Shown in pieces: positions 52,569 to 61,349 of a DNA stretch of 64,000 bases. Source of the DNA: Pseudomonadota bacterium. GTDB lineage: Bacteria > Pseudomonadota > Alphaproteobacteria > Rhizobiales > Xanthobacteraceae. The notes beneath the pieces were generated by a model, which saw nothing but the letters and a program-made list of their open reading frames with translations, had not been told where the DNA came from and did no database searches. Numbering within the stretch: the first letter of the stretch is position 1; each line of letters begins with the position of its first letter. The stretch lies in the NCBI GenBank assembly GCA_023435725.1, contig JAEYRD010000220.1, positions 1 to 64,000 on the forward strand, given 5' to 3'. The position numbers and the translations under genes were made by a program.

Positions 52569-53741
52569 TCAAGACGTGCCTTGTGCCGCAAGGCCATCGC
52601 CTTCGCGTGCCTTTTCCATCTGTCCCGTCGGCCGGTAAGCCGAGATCAGACCCATGTAAGCCTGAAAGTCCGCGCCGGTCGTATTCAACGAGCGGCTACA
52701 TTGTTCGACGGCCTGCTCATATTGACGGAGGTGCAGATGTGCCACGCAGAGAAGCCGCGCCGTGATGTTCCCCTGCAAGGCGGCCAGATTTGCTGGCTCG
52801 CCGTCGAACCGATCTGACCAGACGTCGTTGGCAGTCAGAAGATCGGTCAGCGACACGTTGATCCGCACCAGGTTTCCGTTGCGCCTCACCGCGCCGTGTA
52901 CGGCCCAACGGATGCCGAGATCCGTCCCGAGTTGCTTTAGATCGACCGACTTATTCCTGTAGGTAAAGGCGGTCTCGCGCCCAACAACGAAAATGGCTGG
53001 CGTGCGCGCAAGACCGGTCGTCAAATCAGTCGTGACGGCGTCGGCAAAGTGATCCTGCTCCGGATCGTTGCTGAGGTTGGCGAACGGCAACACGACCAGA
53101 GAGAGACGAGACACGATCTCGGGCCTGACAGTCGGTTGTCCCTGAATCCTTTGAGCCTCCCGAACGACGTCGGCGCGAATTGTCTTCCAGACATTCCAAT
53201 AGCCGATAAGGCCACCGCCAATCGCGCCGATCGTGGCAACCCACGCCAGCACCCCGCCGACGAGCTTCATGCGGCCTCTGAGGTGACCCAGCCAGTCATG
53301 AGATCTCCAATTGCCAGCGACTTCTTCAGCTGGATCTGGGACGACCAAAAGCGCCGCCTCCCCGGCCTCGCATGCAAGCTTCGACGGTTCTGCGAGGGCG
53401 GCCGGGACCAGCGCGGCACCCGGGCGCCGATCCTCATCGTGCACGGCGGCGATGAAACGAAAGCCTCTTCGTGGAAATGTCTTGATGAGACGCTGCTGAT
53501 CGCCGGAGTCGCCGATCGCGCGACGGACCGCGTTCAGCCGAGTCGTCAGCGCCGCATCGGATACGATCCGGCCGTTCCAAATCGCGTTGACGAGATCGTC
53601 CTTGCTGACGACGCGATCCCTGCTGCGGATCAGATATTCAAGCAGATCGAGGACCTGTGGCGTCGTCGGCACAACATCCGGCCCGCGCCGCAATTCGCGC
53701 CGGTCGGTGTCCAACGCACAGTCATCGAAGAAATAGCGCAT
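52569..53741 (-). CDS. Winged-helix regulator with TolB-like domain, internally shortened
   Basis: The 390-residue protein has an OmpR-type winged helix (RYFFDDCALDTDRREL to FPRRGFRFIAAV, residues about 1-100) and a membrane helix near 165-185. A TolB-like domain (VVLPFANLSNDPEQDHFADAVTTDLTTGLAR) is followed by VWSDRFDGEPANLAALQ. Relatives then have about 150-200 residues of tetratricopeptide repeats; here the text jumps from LQGNITARL to the last repeat QYEQAVEQCSRSLNTTG...QAYMGLISAYRPTGQMEKARE and ends in an atypical tail. A deletion has likely removed the central repeats, so function is doubtful. ATG 53741 is used, not the longer frame. Confidence 0.75.
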   Translation of the reverse strand: MRYFFDDCALDTDRRELRRGPDVVPTTPQVLDLLEYLIRSRDRVVSKDDLVNAIWNGRIVSDAALTTRLNAVRRAIGDSGDQQRLIKTFPRRGFRFIAAVHDEDRRPGAALVPAALAEPSKLACEAGEAALLVVPDPAEEVAGNWRSHDWLGHLRGRMKLVGGVLAWVATIGAIGGGLIGYWNVWKTIRADVVREAQRIQGQPTVRPEIVSRLSLVVLPFANLSNDPEQDHFADAVTTDLTTGLARTPAIFVVGRETAFTYRNKSVDLKQLGTDLGIRWAVHGAVRRNGNLVRINVSLTDLLTANDVWSDRFDGEPANLAALQGNITARLLCVAHLHLRQYEQAVEQCSRSLNTTGADFQAYMGLISAYRPTGQMEKAREGDGLAAQGTS

Positions 53742-53902
53742 GGCACCATTCCCCGGGCTAGCCCTCTGTCCCCGGAGAGCGCGGCAGCGATCGTCCTGCA
53801 AGAATAAGCCATCGGTAAGGAAAATGTAAGCCAGTTAACAAGCGCGCCCGGTGACGATGTGGCACCGTTGTGCCGGTGGATCAATCAGCGGAGCTTACCG
53901 CG

Positions 53903-54142
53903 ATGAGCACGACCTACACCACAACCGGATTGCCACGGACCAACGCGCCGGTCAGAACCATCGGATTTTTTGAGAGATTTCAGGTTTCGTTTCGAGAGTG
54001 GCGCGAACGTCGAAAGGTCCACGCGGCCTTGTCCGGCCTCAGTGACTTCGAGCTGCTGGACATCGGCACCACGCGCGGCGAGATCGATTATGCCGCCTCG
54101 CACCGGGATACCGACCCCCGGGGTATGATGTCCGCCGGATAG
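53903..54142 (+). CDS. DUF1127 domain protein
   Basis: The 79-residue protein has the DUF1127 core FREWRERRKVHAALSGLSDFELLDIGTTRGEIDYAA, a small helical basic domain common in alphaproteobacteria. Some small DUF1127 members bind RNA or affect phosphate and carbon metabolism, but this one is not characterised. ATG 53903 follows a weak GCGGAG. It is convergent with the GT-C-like gene. Confidence 0.85.
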   Translation: MSTTYTTTGLPRTNAPVRTIGFFERFQVSFREWRERRKVHAALSGLSDFELLDIGTTRGEIDYAASHRDTDPRGMMSAG

Positions 54143-54186
54143 GACCAGAAGCAGTCATCCCGCTTCTGGGCCACGATGGAGCGTCA

Positions 54187-55728
54187 TCATTCCCGACTTG
54201 AATGATCGACAAATATCCGAACGCGGCCAACATCCTCAACTTCACGATAGTGACTCAACTCCACCCGGAGTTCGGGATCTGAATTGGCCCAAGCCAGCCA
54301 ATCGAACCGGAACGAACTCAGCAGATAGGTATCCACGAGGATGACATTTGGGCGACCGCTTCGCACGTCCGCCAACAAATGCCGCCGTTCGAAATCGATG
54401 ATGCCGTTCAGCTTTGCTTGCTCGCCCTCAGTTGGTTGTGAGCTGTTCTGGCGCAGCATCGCGCCGGCCGCCAGCAGCTGCGCCCCACAAGAGCTGCCGA
54501 CCCAGGTTCCGCCGATTTGACGCACGAGCGGGTGCCCCAAACCAACGTGATCGGTAATCGTGAGCAGCCGCGGGCGCTCCACGAGTGCTCGGACCCGCTC
54601 CTCCAGTGGCGGAAACCCAGGTGCCGGCGAGGACAAATAGAGCCCGATGAGCACAACGGCCGCAACGCCGCCGACCACAACCGACGACCGCAATGTCTTT
54701 GTGCAAACATGCAGCAGCGGCGCCGCAATCGCAAACATGCAAAGCGCGAAAGCCATGTACGCCCAGCCCTTGCCTTGAAGCAGGAAAGTCGCAGCTCCGC
54801 CAATCGATGCGGCCAGCCATGGGGTTGCACCGCTCCAAATCTTGAAATGTTGCGGAGCCAACAGGCGCAGGAACGCAATCGATGCGCCTATCACGACGAT
54901 TGGGAGGGGAAGCAGACTGCTCAACTCCTTCCTGATAGGGAGATAGGCATCAGTCACCATCGGCGCGTAGGTGGAGAGATAATCGGGGAAGGCGGCAACG
55001 ACGACGGCTCCATAGCCGACGACGATCATGGCGGCGATGCATGCTTCAGGGGTGAACAATGGCCTGAGAGAACGTCGGCGGACGACATCGAGGATTATCG
55101 GAAGGCCGACCACCAAAGCAAAGAAAGGCTTGATACTCATGGCCAGCCCCGCCCCCATCCCTGCGAAGATTGCGGCCGGTCCGGGATCGAAGCCGCGCCA
55201 GCGCAGCGCAGTGATGGCGACAAAGGGGGTCAGCGCGATGACGGCGATGTGCTCGCGTTGTCCGAATACGGCGCCCGGAAGAAGGGCGAGCAGGAGCGCA
55301 AGCGACCACGTCGTAATACTTCTCTCTCGAGCTCCTAGCTTTGCCGCCGCGCCCGCACGATCGACGACGAGAAGCGCGCCGACGATCTCGATGGTCACCA
55401 GAAGGATCACGATGAATTCGGGCCCAACGCCCGTCATACGCGCAAGCCAAGCTGCCGGCATGTACATGTAGACCGATAGAGGCGGGTTGAGCTCGAAGAG
55501 GTCGACCCCAAGCTTTCTGCCATCGAGGATTTTTTCGTCCAAAGTGAGCAGGCAGGCCAAATCGGCGTTGAGAACGAGAGGTACTTGAACGAGCGCGGCC
55601 GCGAGGAGTATCGCAGCCACAACGATCCAGCGTTGCTTCGTGCTGAAGTTCCTTCCTGGTGTACCCACGGCGTGACCTTCTTTCGGAGCGGCCCGTGGAA
55701 GCCCGCTTTCGTCCAAGCGGACACCCAC
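54187..55728 (-). CDS. Polytopic membrane protein, GT-C glycosyltransferase-like
   Basis: The 513-residue protein has about ten hydrophobic segments and a soluble C-terminal domain (from about residue 395). The pattern (first helix at 33-52, an acidic DEKI-type loop after it, then TM pairs) resembles lipid-linked-sugar glycosyltransferases of the GT-C type. The first loop has TLDEKILDGRKLGVDLFELNPPLSVYMYMPAAWL. The start is GTG 55728; an in-frame GTG at 55668 is possible. Family assignment is tentative and the substrate is unknown. Confidence 0.65.
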   Translation of the reverse strand: MGVRLDESGLPRAAPKEGHAVGTPGRNFSTKQRWIVVAAILLAAALVQVPLVLNADLACLLTLDEKILDGRKLGVDLFELNPPLSVYMYMPAAWLARMTGVGPEFIVILLVTIEIVGALLVVDRAGAAAKLGARERSITTWSLALLLALLPGAVFGQREHIAVIALTPFVAITALRWRGFDPGPAAIFAGMGAGLAMSIKPFFALVVGLPIILDVVRRRSLRPLFTPEACIAAMIVVGYGAVVVAAFPDYLSTYAPMVTDAYLPIRKELSSLLPLPIVVIGASIAFLRLLAPQHFKIWSGATPWLAASIGGAATFLLQGKGWAYMAFALCMFAIAAPLLHVCTKTLRSSVVVGGVAAVVLIGLYLSSPAPGFPPLEERVRALVERPRLLTITDHVGLGHPLVRQIGGTWVGSSCGAQLLAAGAMLRQNSSQPTEGEQAKLNGIIDFERRHLLADVRSGRPNVILVDTYLLSSFRFDWLAWANSDPELRVELSHYREVEDVGRVRIFVDHSSRE

Positions 55729-55817
55729 ATTTAACCCGGCATCTCCGTCTTTAGGCTACACGCCCTAAAAGAGGGTAACAGCCTGGGCGATGGTTGAAAG
55801 ATGCCATCGCCTCCTCA

Positions 55818-55905
55818 CCCCTTCTTCGTTCGATAATCCCCGAACGTCGCGTCGCGCTGGTCCAGCAGGGCTTTCACGCTGCCGCCATCGCGGCGAACAC
55901 GGTCA
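55818..55905 (-). pseudogene. Relic copy of an enoyl-CoA hydratase 3' end
   Basis: About 88 bases closely match the 3' end of the enoyl-CoA hydratase gene at 57305 (both contain CGATAATCCCCGAACGTCG and CACGCTGCCGCCATCGC or a one-base variant). Read on the minus strand it would encode the family end (DGGSVKALLDQRDATFGDYRTK). No other part of the gene is present here. Confidence 0.75.
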
Positions 55906-55993
55906 TGAACGCGATGCAAAAGAATTGGCACCGGAGCGGATCACGAAGCTCGGGCCGTCTGCCACCAGAGCTCGTGATCCGCAAGCAAGCCAG

Positions 55994-56263
55994 TTACCGA
56001 CGCACGCCGACGCGGTTGACACCGCCGTTCAAATTGGTTGCGCTCGCCGTGCCAGCCCGAACAGCAGCGCGTGCCACGGGACGCGGCCGGAGCACGACGC
56101 CGGCTCTTGCGACGCAGCTGGGCGGATAGCCGATGTATTGGCAATACACGACCGCCTCAGCCGGTGCAGGAGTGAGCGTGACACCGGCAAGCCCCAAAAG
56201 AGCGCTGGCCGCGAGCCCTGCAATTGTCACTGACTTGATCGAAAAGCGCTTTCTCCCGGACAT
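55994..56263 (-). CDS. Small secreted protein of unknown function
   Basis: The 89-residue protein has a signal peptide (SIKSVTIAGLAASALLGLAGVTLTPAPAEA). The short mature part has a cysteine pair (YCQYIGYPPSC) and an arginine/valine-rich tail (VLRPRPVARAAVRAG). ATG 56263 follows GAGGAGGGG, a strong ribosome site. A perfect FNR/FixK box lies 87 bases upstream, so expression should rise under low oxygen. The family is unrecognised. Confidence 0.75.
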   Translation of the reverse strand: MSGRKRFSIKSVTIAGLAASALLGLAGVTLTPAPAEAVVYCQYIGYPPSCVARAGVVLRPRPVARAAVRAGTASATNLNGGVNRVGVRR

Positions 56264-56349
56264 GATGACCCCTCCTCATCGCACTGACTAACCAATGAGC
56301 CGCGTCAGGCGCGGCTGACGATAACGTGAGCGCCGGGCGTCGGGTGATA

Positions 56350-56363
56350 TTGATGTAGATCAA
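56350..56363. promoter_or_regulatory. FNR/FixK binding site
   Basis: TTGAT-GTAG-ATCAA is a perfect match to the FNR/FixK consensus TTGAT-N4-ATCAA. It is 87 bases upstream of the small secreted protein gene at 55994-56263 (minus strand), a normal activating distance with a leader of about 50 bases. No gene on the plus side is close. Confidence 0.8.
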
Positions 56364-56486
56364 CAGTGAATGCGGCGGCGGTAAGCCTTCGCGAACCGCC
56401 TTGCAGCCGCACGTCCGTGCGCCGAGGCGCGGACGAGTTGTGCCTTGCAAGACCCGTCCCTGGCGCGTTCATGCTCCGGAAACGAA

Positions 56487-56512
56487 AAGCCCCGGCACGG
56501 GGGCCGGGGCTT
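56487..56512 (-). terminator. Terminator for the P-loop kinase gene
   Basis: AAGCCCCGG pairs with CCGGGGCTT; on the minus strand TTCGTTT follows. It lies about 190 bases past the stop of the P-loop gene, the nearest minus-strand gene reading toward it. The 56264-56702 gap holds only this hairpin and the FNR/FixK box. Confidence 0.65.
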
Positions 56513-56702
56513 GGCGATGCTGCCCGCGTACATCCGGCGAGCAATCATCGAATGGAAAATTAGCCGCGGATTTTGAACAGATGATGACGAGGTTTCGCCG
56601 ACAGAAAGCGGCATGGCCCGGAACCAGACGATGCAGGACGGCTGGCATCTGCTACTCGATCGCCTCGTCCGCACCGGCCATCAACGAAGGCGAAAGACCT
56701 GG

Positions 56703-57233
56703 TCACAGCGGGTCACCCGATCCCCCGTCCTGGACATAGATCTCCACCCGTTCGATCAGACGATCGATCGAACAATTGGCCGTATCGAGCACCAAATGCT
56801 CTCGATCCCACGGCTCGTAATGCCGGTTCACGATGTCGTCCCAGATCGGCAGTCTGAGGCCGACAATGTCAGACGTGCGACGTTCTACCCGCTGTCGGTG
56901 CAAGTCCACATCGCTGCAAATCACTTCGATCTCAGCGATGCGTGCCGATCTCTGCAGTGCAGTTTGCCGCCAGCCGTCCCGGCTTGCCAGCACCGGATTT
57001 ACGCAGTCCGCGACGACCACGCGGCCGAGCTTGAGATTTTCAGCCGCCAACGCGTTGGCTATGGCGTAGCCGATCGGGCCGACGTCGCGGCCCTCCGCGC
57101 GCAAGGTCTGTTCAATGGCGTCGACACGGAGATAGGTAGCCGCGAGCCGTCGTGTCAGCTCGCGAGATAATGTGGTCTTCCCGGTGCCGGGAAGGCCGCC
57201 AAAGACTATCAGCACAGGCGCCCGGTCAATCAT
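56703..57233 (-). CDS. P-loop ATPase/kinase-like protein
   Basis: The 176-residue protein has a Walker A motif GGLPGTGKTT (residues about 12-21), a VVADCVNPV strand, and the arginine-rich lid region HRQRVERRTSDIVG. This is the layout of small-molecule or polynucleotide kinases (AAA_33, zeta-toxin-like). ATG 57233 is used. The substrate is unknown. It is not coupled to a visible antitoxin gene, so a toxin role is not supported. Confidence 0.82.
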   Translation of the reverse strand: MIDRAPVLIVFGGLPGTGKTTLSRELTRRLAATYLRVDAIEQTLRAEGRDVGPIGYAIANALAAENLKLGRVVVADCVNPVLASRDGWRQTALQRSARIAEIEVICSDVDLHRQRVERRTSDIVGLRLPIWDDIVNRHYEPWDREHLVLDTANCSIDRLIERVEIYVQDGGSGDPL

Positions 57234-57304
57234 GCCTCATCATCCCTTCGTGCTATCGGCCGACGCCAACCAGGATACCGCGGCACGACGACGGGCGCCT
57301 CCGC

Positions 57305-58141
57305 TCACTCCTTCTTCGTCCGATAATCCCCGAACGTCGTGTCGCGCTGGTCGAGTTGGGCTTTCACACTGCCGCCATCGCGGCGAAAACCGGCCATGTA
57401 GGCCTTGCTCGCCTCGGTCGTGAAGGCCAGAGCCTGTATCTCGGTGCCGGCACGGATGGCGGCGCGGGCGCCCATGATCTCCATCGCGCGGTGCACGCTG
57501 CGCTTGTTGAGCTGCTGCAGCTCGATCGGCACCTTGGCGGCGCGCTCAGCGAAATCGAGCGTCTTCTCGTCCAGCTCAGCGAGTGGGAAGGATCGCGTGG
57601 CATAACCCCATTCGGCGGCTTCGCGACCGGACATCGCATCGCCTGTCAGCATCAATTCCATCGCGCGGCGCATGCCGACCAGCCAGGGATGGTACTGCAT
57701 GTCGGGCGGGCTCATCAGCCGCACCGGCGGATAGCCGATCTGCGCATCGTCGGCGACGTAGACGACGTCGCAGGCGGTGGCGAGCTCGGTGCCCCCGGCA
57801 AGGCAGTAGCCGTGCACCTGCGCGACCACGGGCTTTGCGAGATCCCAGATCTTGAACCAGCCTTCGACCACGTGGCGCGACCATTGGCCCGGTCCGGACG
57901 CCGAGTGATAGGGCTGGTCGACGCGATTATCGGCGGAGAGATCGTAGCCGGCCGAAAAGCACGGGCCTGCGCCGCGCAGGATCGAAATCGAAACGTCGGG
58001 ATCGCGATCGGCTTGCTCGAGCACCTCGAAGATTTCGCTGCGCAAGCGATTGTTCAGCGCGTTGCGCTTCTCCGGGCGGTTCAATGTGATGCGCCGGACG
58101 CGCGGACGCGGGTCGTCGACGATGATGTGTTGGTAGCTCAT
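57305..58141 (-). CDS. Enoyl-CoA hydratase/isomerase family protein
   Basis: The 278-residue crotonase-fold enzyme has RITLNRPEKRNALNNRL, the oxyanion-hole segments GAGPCFSAGYDLSAD and KPVVAQVHGYCLAGGTELATACD, and later motifs GYATRSFPLAEL. The catalytic glutamates of classical hydratases are not clearly in place (GGTELATACD where many have GGGCELALACD), so it may act on an atypical acyl-CoA. ATG 58141 follows GGGAGGA. A relic of its 3' end occurs at 55818. Acyl-CoA metabolism genes (acyl-CoA dehydrogenase at 60022) are nearby but not adjacent. Confidence 0.88.
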   Translation of the reverse strand: MSYQHIIVDDPRPRVRRITLNRPEKRNALNNRLRSEIFEVLEQADRDPDVSISILRGAGPCFSAGYDLSADNRVDQPYHSASGPGQWSRHVVEGWFKIWDLAKPVVAQVHGYCLAGGTELATACDVVYVADDAQIGYPPVRLMSPPDMQYHPWLVGMRRAMELMLTGDAMSGREAAEWGYATRSFPLAELDEKTLDFAERAAKVPIELQQLNKRSVHRAMEIMGARAAIRAGTEIQALAFTTEASKAYMAGFRRDGGSVKAQLDQRDTTFGDYRTKKE

Positions 58142-58619
58142 GCAGTCCTCCCGATCGCGAGGCATTTTTGCCCTTGCCAGGGTCATGCCCGAGATCAGGG
58201 GGGTTGTCATCGGCGGCTAACGCAGATCACCCCGCCGGCACCCGCGAGGGTGGAAGCTCGGCCCTCCAGGGCCGAGAGCACGGCGTTCGCAGAACGCGGA
58301 CCGGATGCCCCCTTTGGCCGAAACTGCATAGTGCTCGGATGCAGATCCTCCGCGGCACCCGCTCTCCGTGTTGTGATTAGACAGGCCGGACATTTGGGCG
58401 TGCACACTGCACCTGGTCACAATGAGCGGATCGATTAGCGGGTCACGCAAATCTGTTGGCGAGAGATTCGGCCTGCCAGATCGCTTCCCTTGCACAATCC
58501 CGAACTACAATTTCTGATGCGGAAATCGCCAGACAATACGCGGCTAGCGTGACCAAGCCGCAGCATCGGAGCCAAGGAGACAACTCACCTCACAACCAAA
58601 ACCAAAATGGAGAGATCGC
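58142..58619. other. Gap without a recognisable gene
   Basis: These 478 bases lie between the enoyl-CoA hydratase start and the DUF937 gene. A 92-codon open frame on the minus strand has no family features or ribosome site. No repeat or RNA gene was recognised. Confidence 0.45.
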
Positions 58620-59774
58620 ATGGCAACCAATCTCATCTCTGTTGTGATGCAGTTCCTGACCCCTGAGATGATCGCAAAAATCGCTTCTGTGCTGGGCGTT
58701 GACCGCAACCTCGCGCAAACGGCAATTGGAGGCGCTGTCCCCGCTCTGCTTGCAGGCCTCGCGGATGTGGCCTCCACTCCCAACGGGGCGCGCCAACTCT
58801 CCAACACGTTGGCGCAGCAGCAGCCTGGGTCGCTGGAGAATTTCAAGAGCCTCATCGGCGGTTCAGGTCAGAACTCGCTCGTGGAAACCGGATCGAGCCT
58901 GTTGTCCGGCCTGTTCGGCGGCGGAGCAACGGACGCGATGGCGCAATCGATCGGCAAGTTCGCAGGATTCGACGGAGGATCCAGCAAGTCGCTACTCGGT
59001 ATGCTCGCCCCCGTAGTCCTCGGTGCGTTGGGGCAACACCAGCGCAGTGCAGGCCTCGATGCGAGCGGGCTGGCGTCCCTCCTCAGCTCGCAAAAAAATC
59101 AGATCGCTGCGGCTATTCCGTCCGGCCTGGCCGATCAGTTGAGCGCTGCCGGCCTCATCGACAGCGCAGCGGGAACGGTGCGCAGCGGTGCCGCAGCTGC
59201 TTCGGCCGCCGGAAGCCGAGTTGCCGACACCTCGCAGCGCACAATTGCCGAGTCCAGTCGGGCAGCTCAGGCAGCAACGCGCACAGCCTCGTCGCAATGG
59301 CCGTATTGGTTGGCCGCCCTGGTCGTACTGGGCGGAGTTCTCTGGTATGCCACCGGGCGCCAGGCCAACGAAACCGTTGCCGACTTGCCGCGTCCTGCCG
59401 CAGTGCAGCCCGCGACCGGAACCGTGGGTCTGGCACCGCCAGATCTGACGATTGGCGGAGTGAACCTGGCGAACCAGGTCAACTCGTCCATGAGCACCTT
59501 GCGATCCGTGCTTCCAACCATCACGGATTCCACCTCCGCCCAGGCCGCCCTTCCCAAGCTTCGGGAAGCAACAGCCCAATTGAACGACGTCGGCGACCTC
59601 GCGACGAAGCTCAGCCCCGAAGGCAAGAGCGCTCTTGCCAAGTTGATCGCAGCGGCAACGCCGACCATCAACCAGATGTGCGACAAGGTGCTGGCGACTC
59701 CCGGAGTTGGGGACATCGCCAAGCCGACGATCGAAGAGCTTCGCGGGAAGCTCGATGCGCTCGCACGCGCTTGA
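58620..59774 (+). CDS. DUF937 domain membrane protein
   Basis: The 384-residue protein starts with DUF937: MQFLTPEMIAKIASVLGVDRNLAQTAIGGAVPALLAGLADVA, with more helical blocks to about 170 rich in GLAS and LLSG. A linker of alanine and serine leads to one membrane segment near residues 222-238 (WPYWLAALVVLGGVLWYA). The C-terminal part is soluble and helical. DUF937 includes OmpA-linked and YidB-type proteins of unknown function. It stands alone. Confidence 0.8.
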   Translation: MATNLISVVMQFLTPEMIAKIASVLGVDRNLAQTAIGGAVPALLAGLADVASTPNGARQLSNTLAQQQPGSLENFKSLIGGSGQNSLVETGSSLLSGLFGGGATDAMAQSIGKFAGFDGGSSKSLLGMLAPVVLGALGQHQRSAGLDASGLASLLSSQKNQIAAAIPSGLADQLSAAGLIDSAAGTVRSGAAAASAAGSRVADTSQRTIAESSRAAQAATRTASSQWPYWLAALVVLGGVLWYATGRQANETVADLPRPAAVQPATGTVGLAPPDLTIGGVNLANQVNSSMSTLRSVLPTITDSTSAQAALPKLREATAQLNDVGDLATKLSPEGKSALAKLIAAATPTINQMCDKVLATPGVGDIAKPTIEELRGKLDALARA

Positions 59775-59881
59775 TCGTGAGATGCCATTGGCGCGGTCGG
59801 CTCGAGGCGGACCGCGCCAAACAGCGGCTGTGGTTGAACGCAGTTCGACTGATGTGTCCTGAATCGTTCGAGAGAGATGTC

Positions 59882-59971
59882 CTAGGGTCCCGTGAAATCG
59901 GAACGGGACCCTAGATGATATTTCGACGCGTTTTCTTTGCGCGAACCGGCATCCACTTCGCTCGAAAACGC
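59882..59971. repeat. Double-hairpin intergenic repeat
   Basis: CTAGGGTCCCGT (59882) pairs with ACGGGACCCTAG (59903). After a short spacer GCGTTTTC (59928) pairs with GAAAACGC (59964). The two-hairpin arrangement is a repeat I recognise from Bradyrhizobium intergenic regions. It lies between the convergent DUF937 and acyl-CoA dehydrogenase genes. Confidence 0.7.
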
Positions 59972-60021
59972 GCTAGTCAGGACGACGCCGGCGTCCGCAC
60001 ATTCGGCCCAACCGGCAGCGC

Positions 60022-61239
60022 TCACCCAGCCATCATCCCGCCGCGCTTGATCAGCTCCTTGCCGACGGCGGCGAGATGCACCTGATCGGGGCCGTCGCCG
60101 ATGCGAATGAACCGGGCGTAGACATAGGCGCGGGCGAGGAACGTGTCCTGCGACACGCCGGCGGCACCGTGGATCTGGATGGCGCGGTCGATGACGCGGG
60201 CGGCCATGCTGGGCACCACGATCTTGGCCGCCGCGATCAGGTCGCGCGCCGCCTTGTTGCCTTCGCGATCCATCTTGTCGGCGGCTTGCAGCGTGAGCAG
60301 CCGCGCCTGCGCGATCTCGCAGAAGGAGTGCGCGATGTCCTCGCGCACCGAGCCCTGCTCCCCAAGCGGCTTGCCGAAGGCGACGCGCGAGACCGACCGC
60401 TGGCACATCAACTCCAGCGCGCGCTGGGCGCAGCCGATCAGGCGCATGCAATGGTGGATGCGGCCCGGACCGAGGCGGCCCTGTGCGATCTCGAAGCCAC
60501 GGCCCTCGCCGAGCAGGATGTTTTCGGCGGGCACACGGACGTTCTCGTAGACGATCTCGGGGTGGCCGACCGGCGCGTCGTCGTAGCCGTAAGTCAGCAT
60601 ATCGCGGACGATGCGGACGCCGGGCGTATTCTTCGGCACCAGGATCATGGATTGCTGGCGATGGCGGTCGGGATCGTCGGGCGCGGTCTTGCCCATCACG
60701 ATCAGGATCTCGCAATCCTCGTTCATCGCGCCGGAGGTGAACCATTTCCGGCCGTTGATGACGTAATCGCCGCCGTCGCGCCTGATCGCGCACTGGATGT
60801 TGGTGGCATCGCTGGAGGCGACCTGCGGCTCGGTCATCGAGAAGCCGGAGCGGATGCGCCCCTCCAGGAGCGGCTTCAGCCAGCGCTCCTGCTGCGCCTT
60901 CGTGCCGTAATTGGCGAGCACCTCCATGTTGCCGACGTCTGGCGCCGAGCAGTTGAAGACCTCGGGCGCCCAGAGGATGCGGCCCATGATCTCCTTCACG
61001 GGCGCATATTCGAGATTGGAGAGACCCGGTCCGTGCTCGCCCGAGAGGAACAGGTTCCAGAGCCCCTGCTCCTGCGCCAGCCGCTTCAGGTCCTGCAGCA
61101 CCTGCGGCGTTCTGTAGCGCGCGGCTTCCGGCTTGACCTGCTCGTAATAGAGCTCCTCGACTGGCTCGACATGCGTCCGCATGAACTGGCGGACGCGCTC
61201 CTGAAGCTCCAGCGAACGCGCGGAGTGTTGAAAGTCCAT
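60022..61239 (-). CDS. Acyl-CoA dehydrogenase
   Basis: The 405-residue flavoprotein has the acyl-CoA dehydrogenase signatures GFSMTEPQVASSDATNIQC and, near the end, QIHGAAGVSQDTFLARAYVYARFIRI. The mid-domain contains YVINGRKWFTSGA. Start ATG 61239 follows AGGAGAA; the longer upstream frame is not used. The end ELIKRGGMMAG is short and normal. It probably forms a catabolic set with the ABC substrate-binding protein upstream. Confidence 0.92.
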   Translation of the reverse strand: MDFQHSARSLELQERVRQFMRTHVEPVEELYYEQVKPEAARYRTPQVLQDLKRLAQEQGLWNLFLSGEHGPGLSNLEYAPVKEIMGRILWAPEVFNCSAPDVGNMEVLANYGTKAQQERWLKPLLEGRIRSGFSMTEPQVASSDATNIQCAIRRDGGDYVINGRKWFTSGAMNEDCEILIVMGKTAPDDPDRHRQQSMILVPKNTPGVRIVRDMLTYGYDDAPVGHPEIVYENVRVPAENILLGEGRGFEIAQGRLGPGRIHHCMRLIGCAQRALELMCQRSVSRVAFGKPLGEQGSVREDIAHSFCEIAQARLLTLQAADKMDREGNKAARDLIAAAKIVVPSMAARVIDRAIQIHGAAGVSQDTFLARAYVYARFIRIGDGPDQVHLAAVGKELIKRGGMMAG

Positions 61240-61349
61240 TGTGTTCTCCTGTTCGTACCGAGGAAGCCGCGCGCAATGAAGGTGCCTCTTCCCTTCTCCC
61301 CTTTTGGGAGAGGGTGCACCGTCTCTGTGGCCGTCCGCTTCGGAGCGCC

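Noticed and set aside
56703..57233. Zeta-toxin interpretation of the P-loop gene
   Set aside because: No antitoxin gene is adjacent and the sequence fits general kinases equally well.
58217..58495. Minus-strand open frame of 92 codons before the DUF937 gene
   Set aside because: No recognisable domain or ribosome site; composition looks non-coding.
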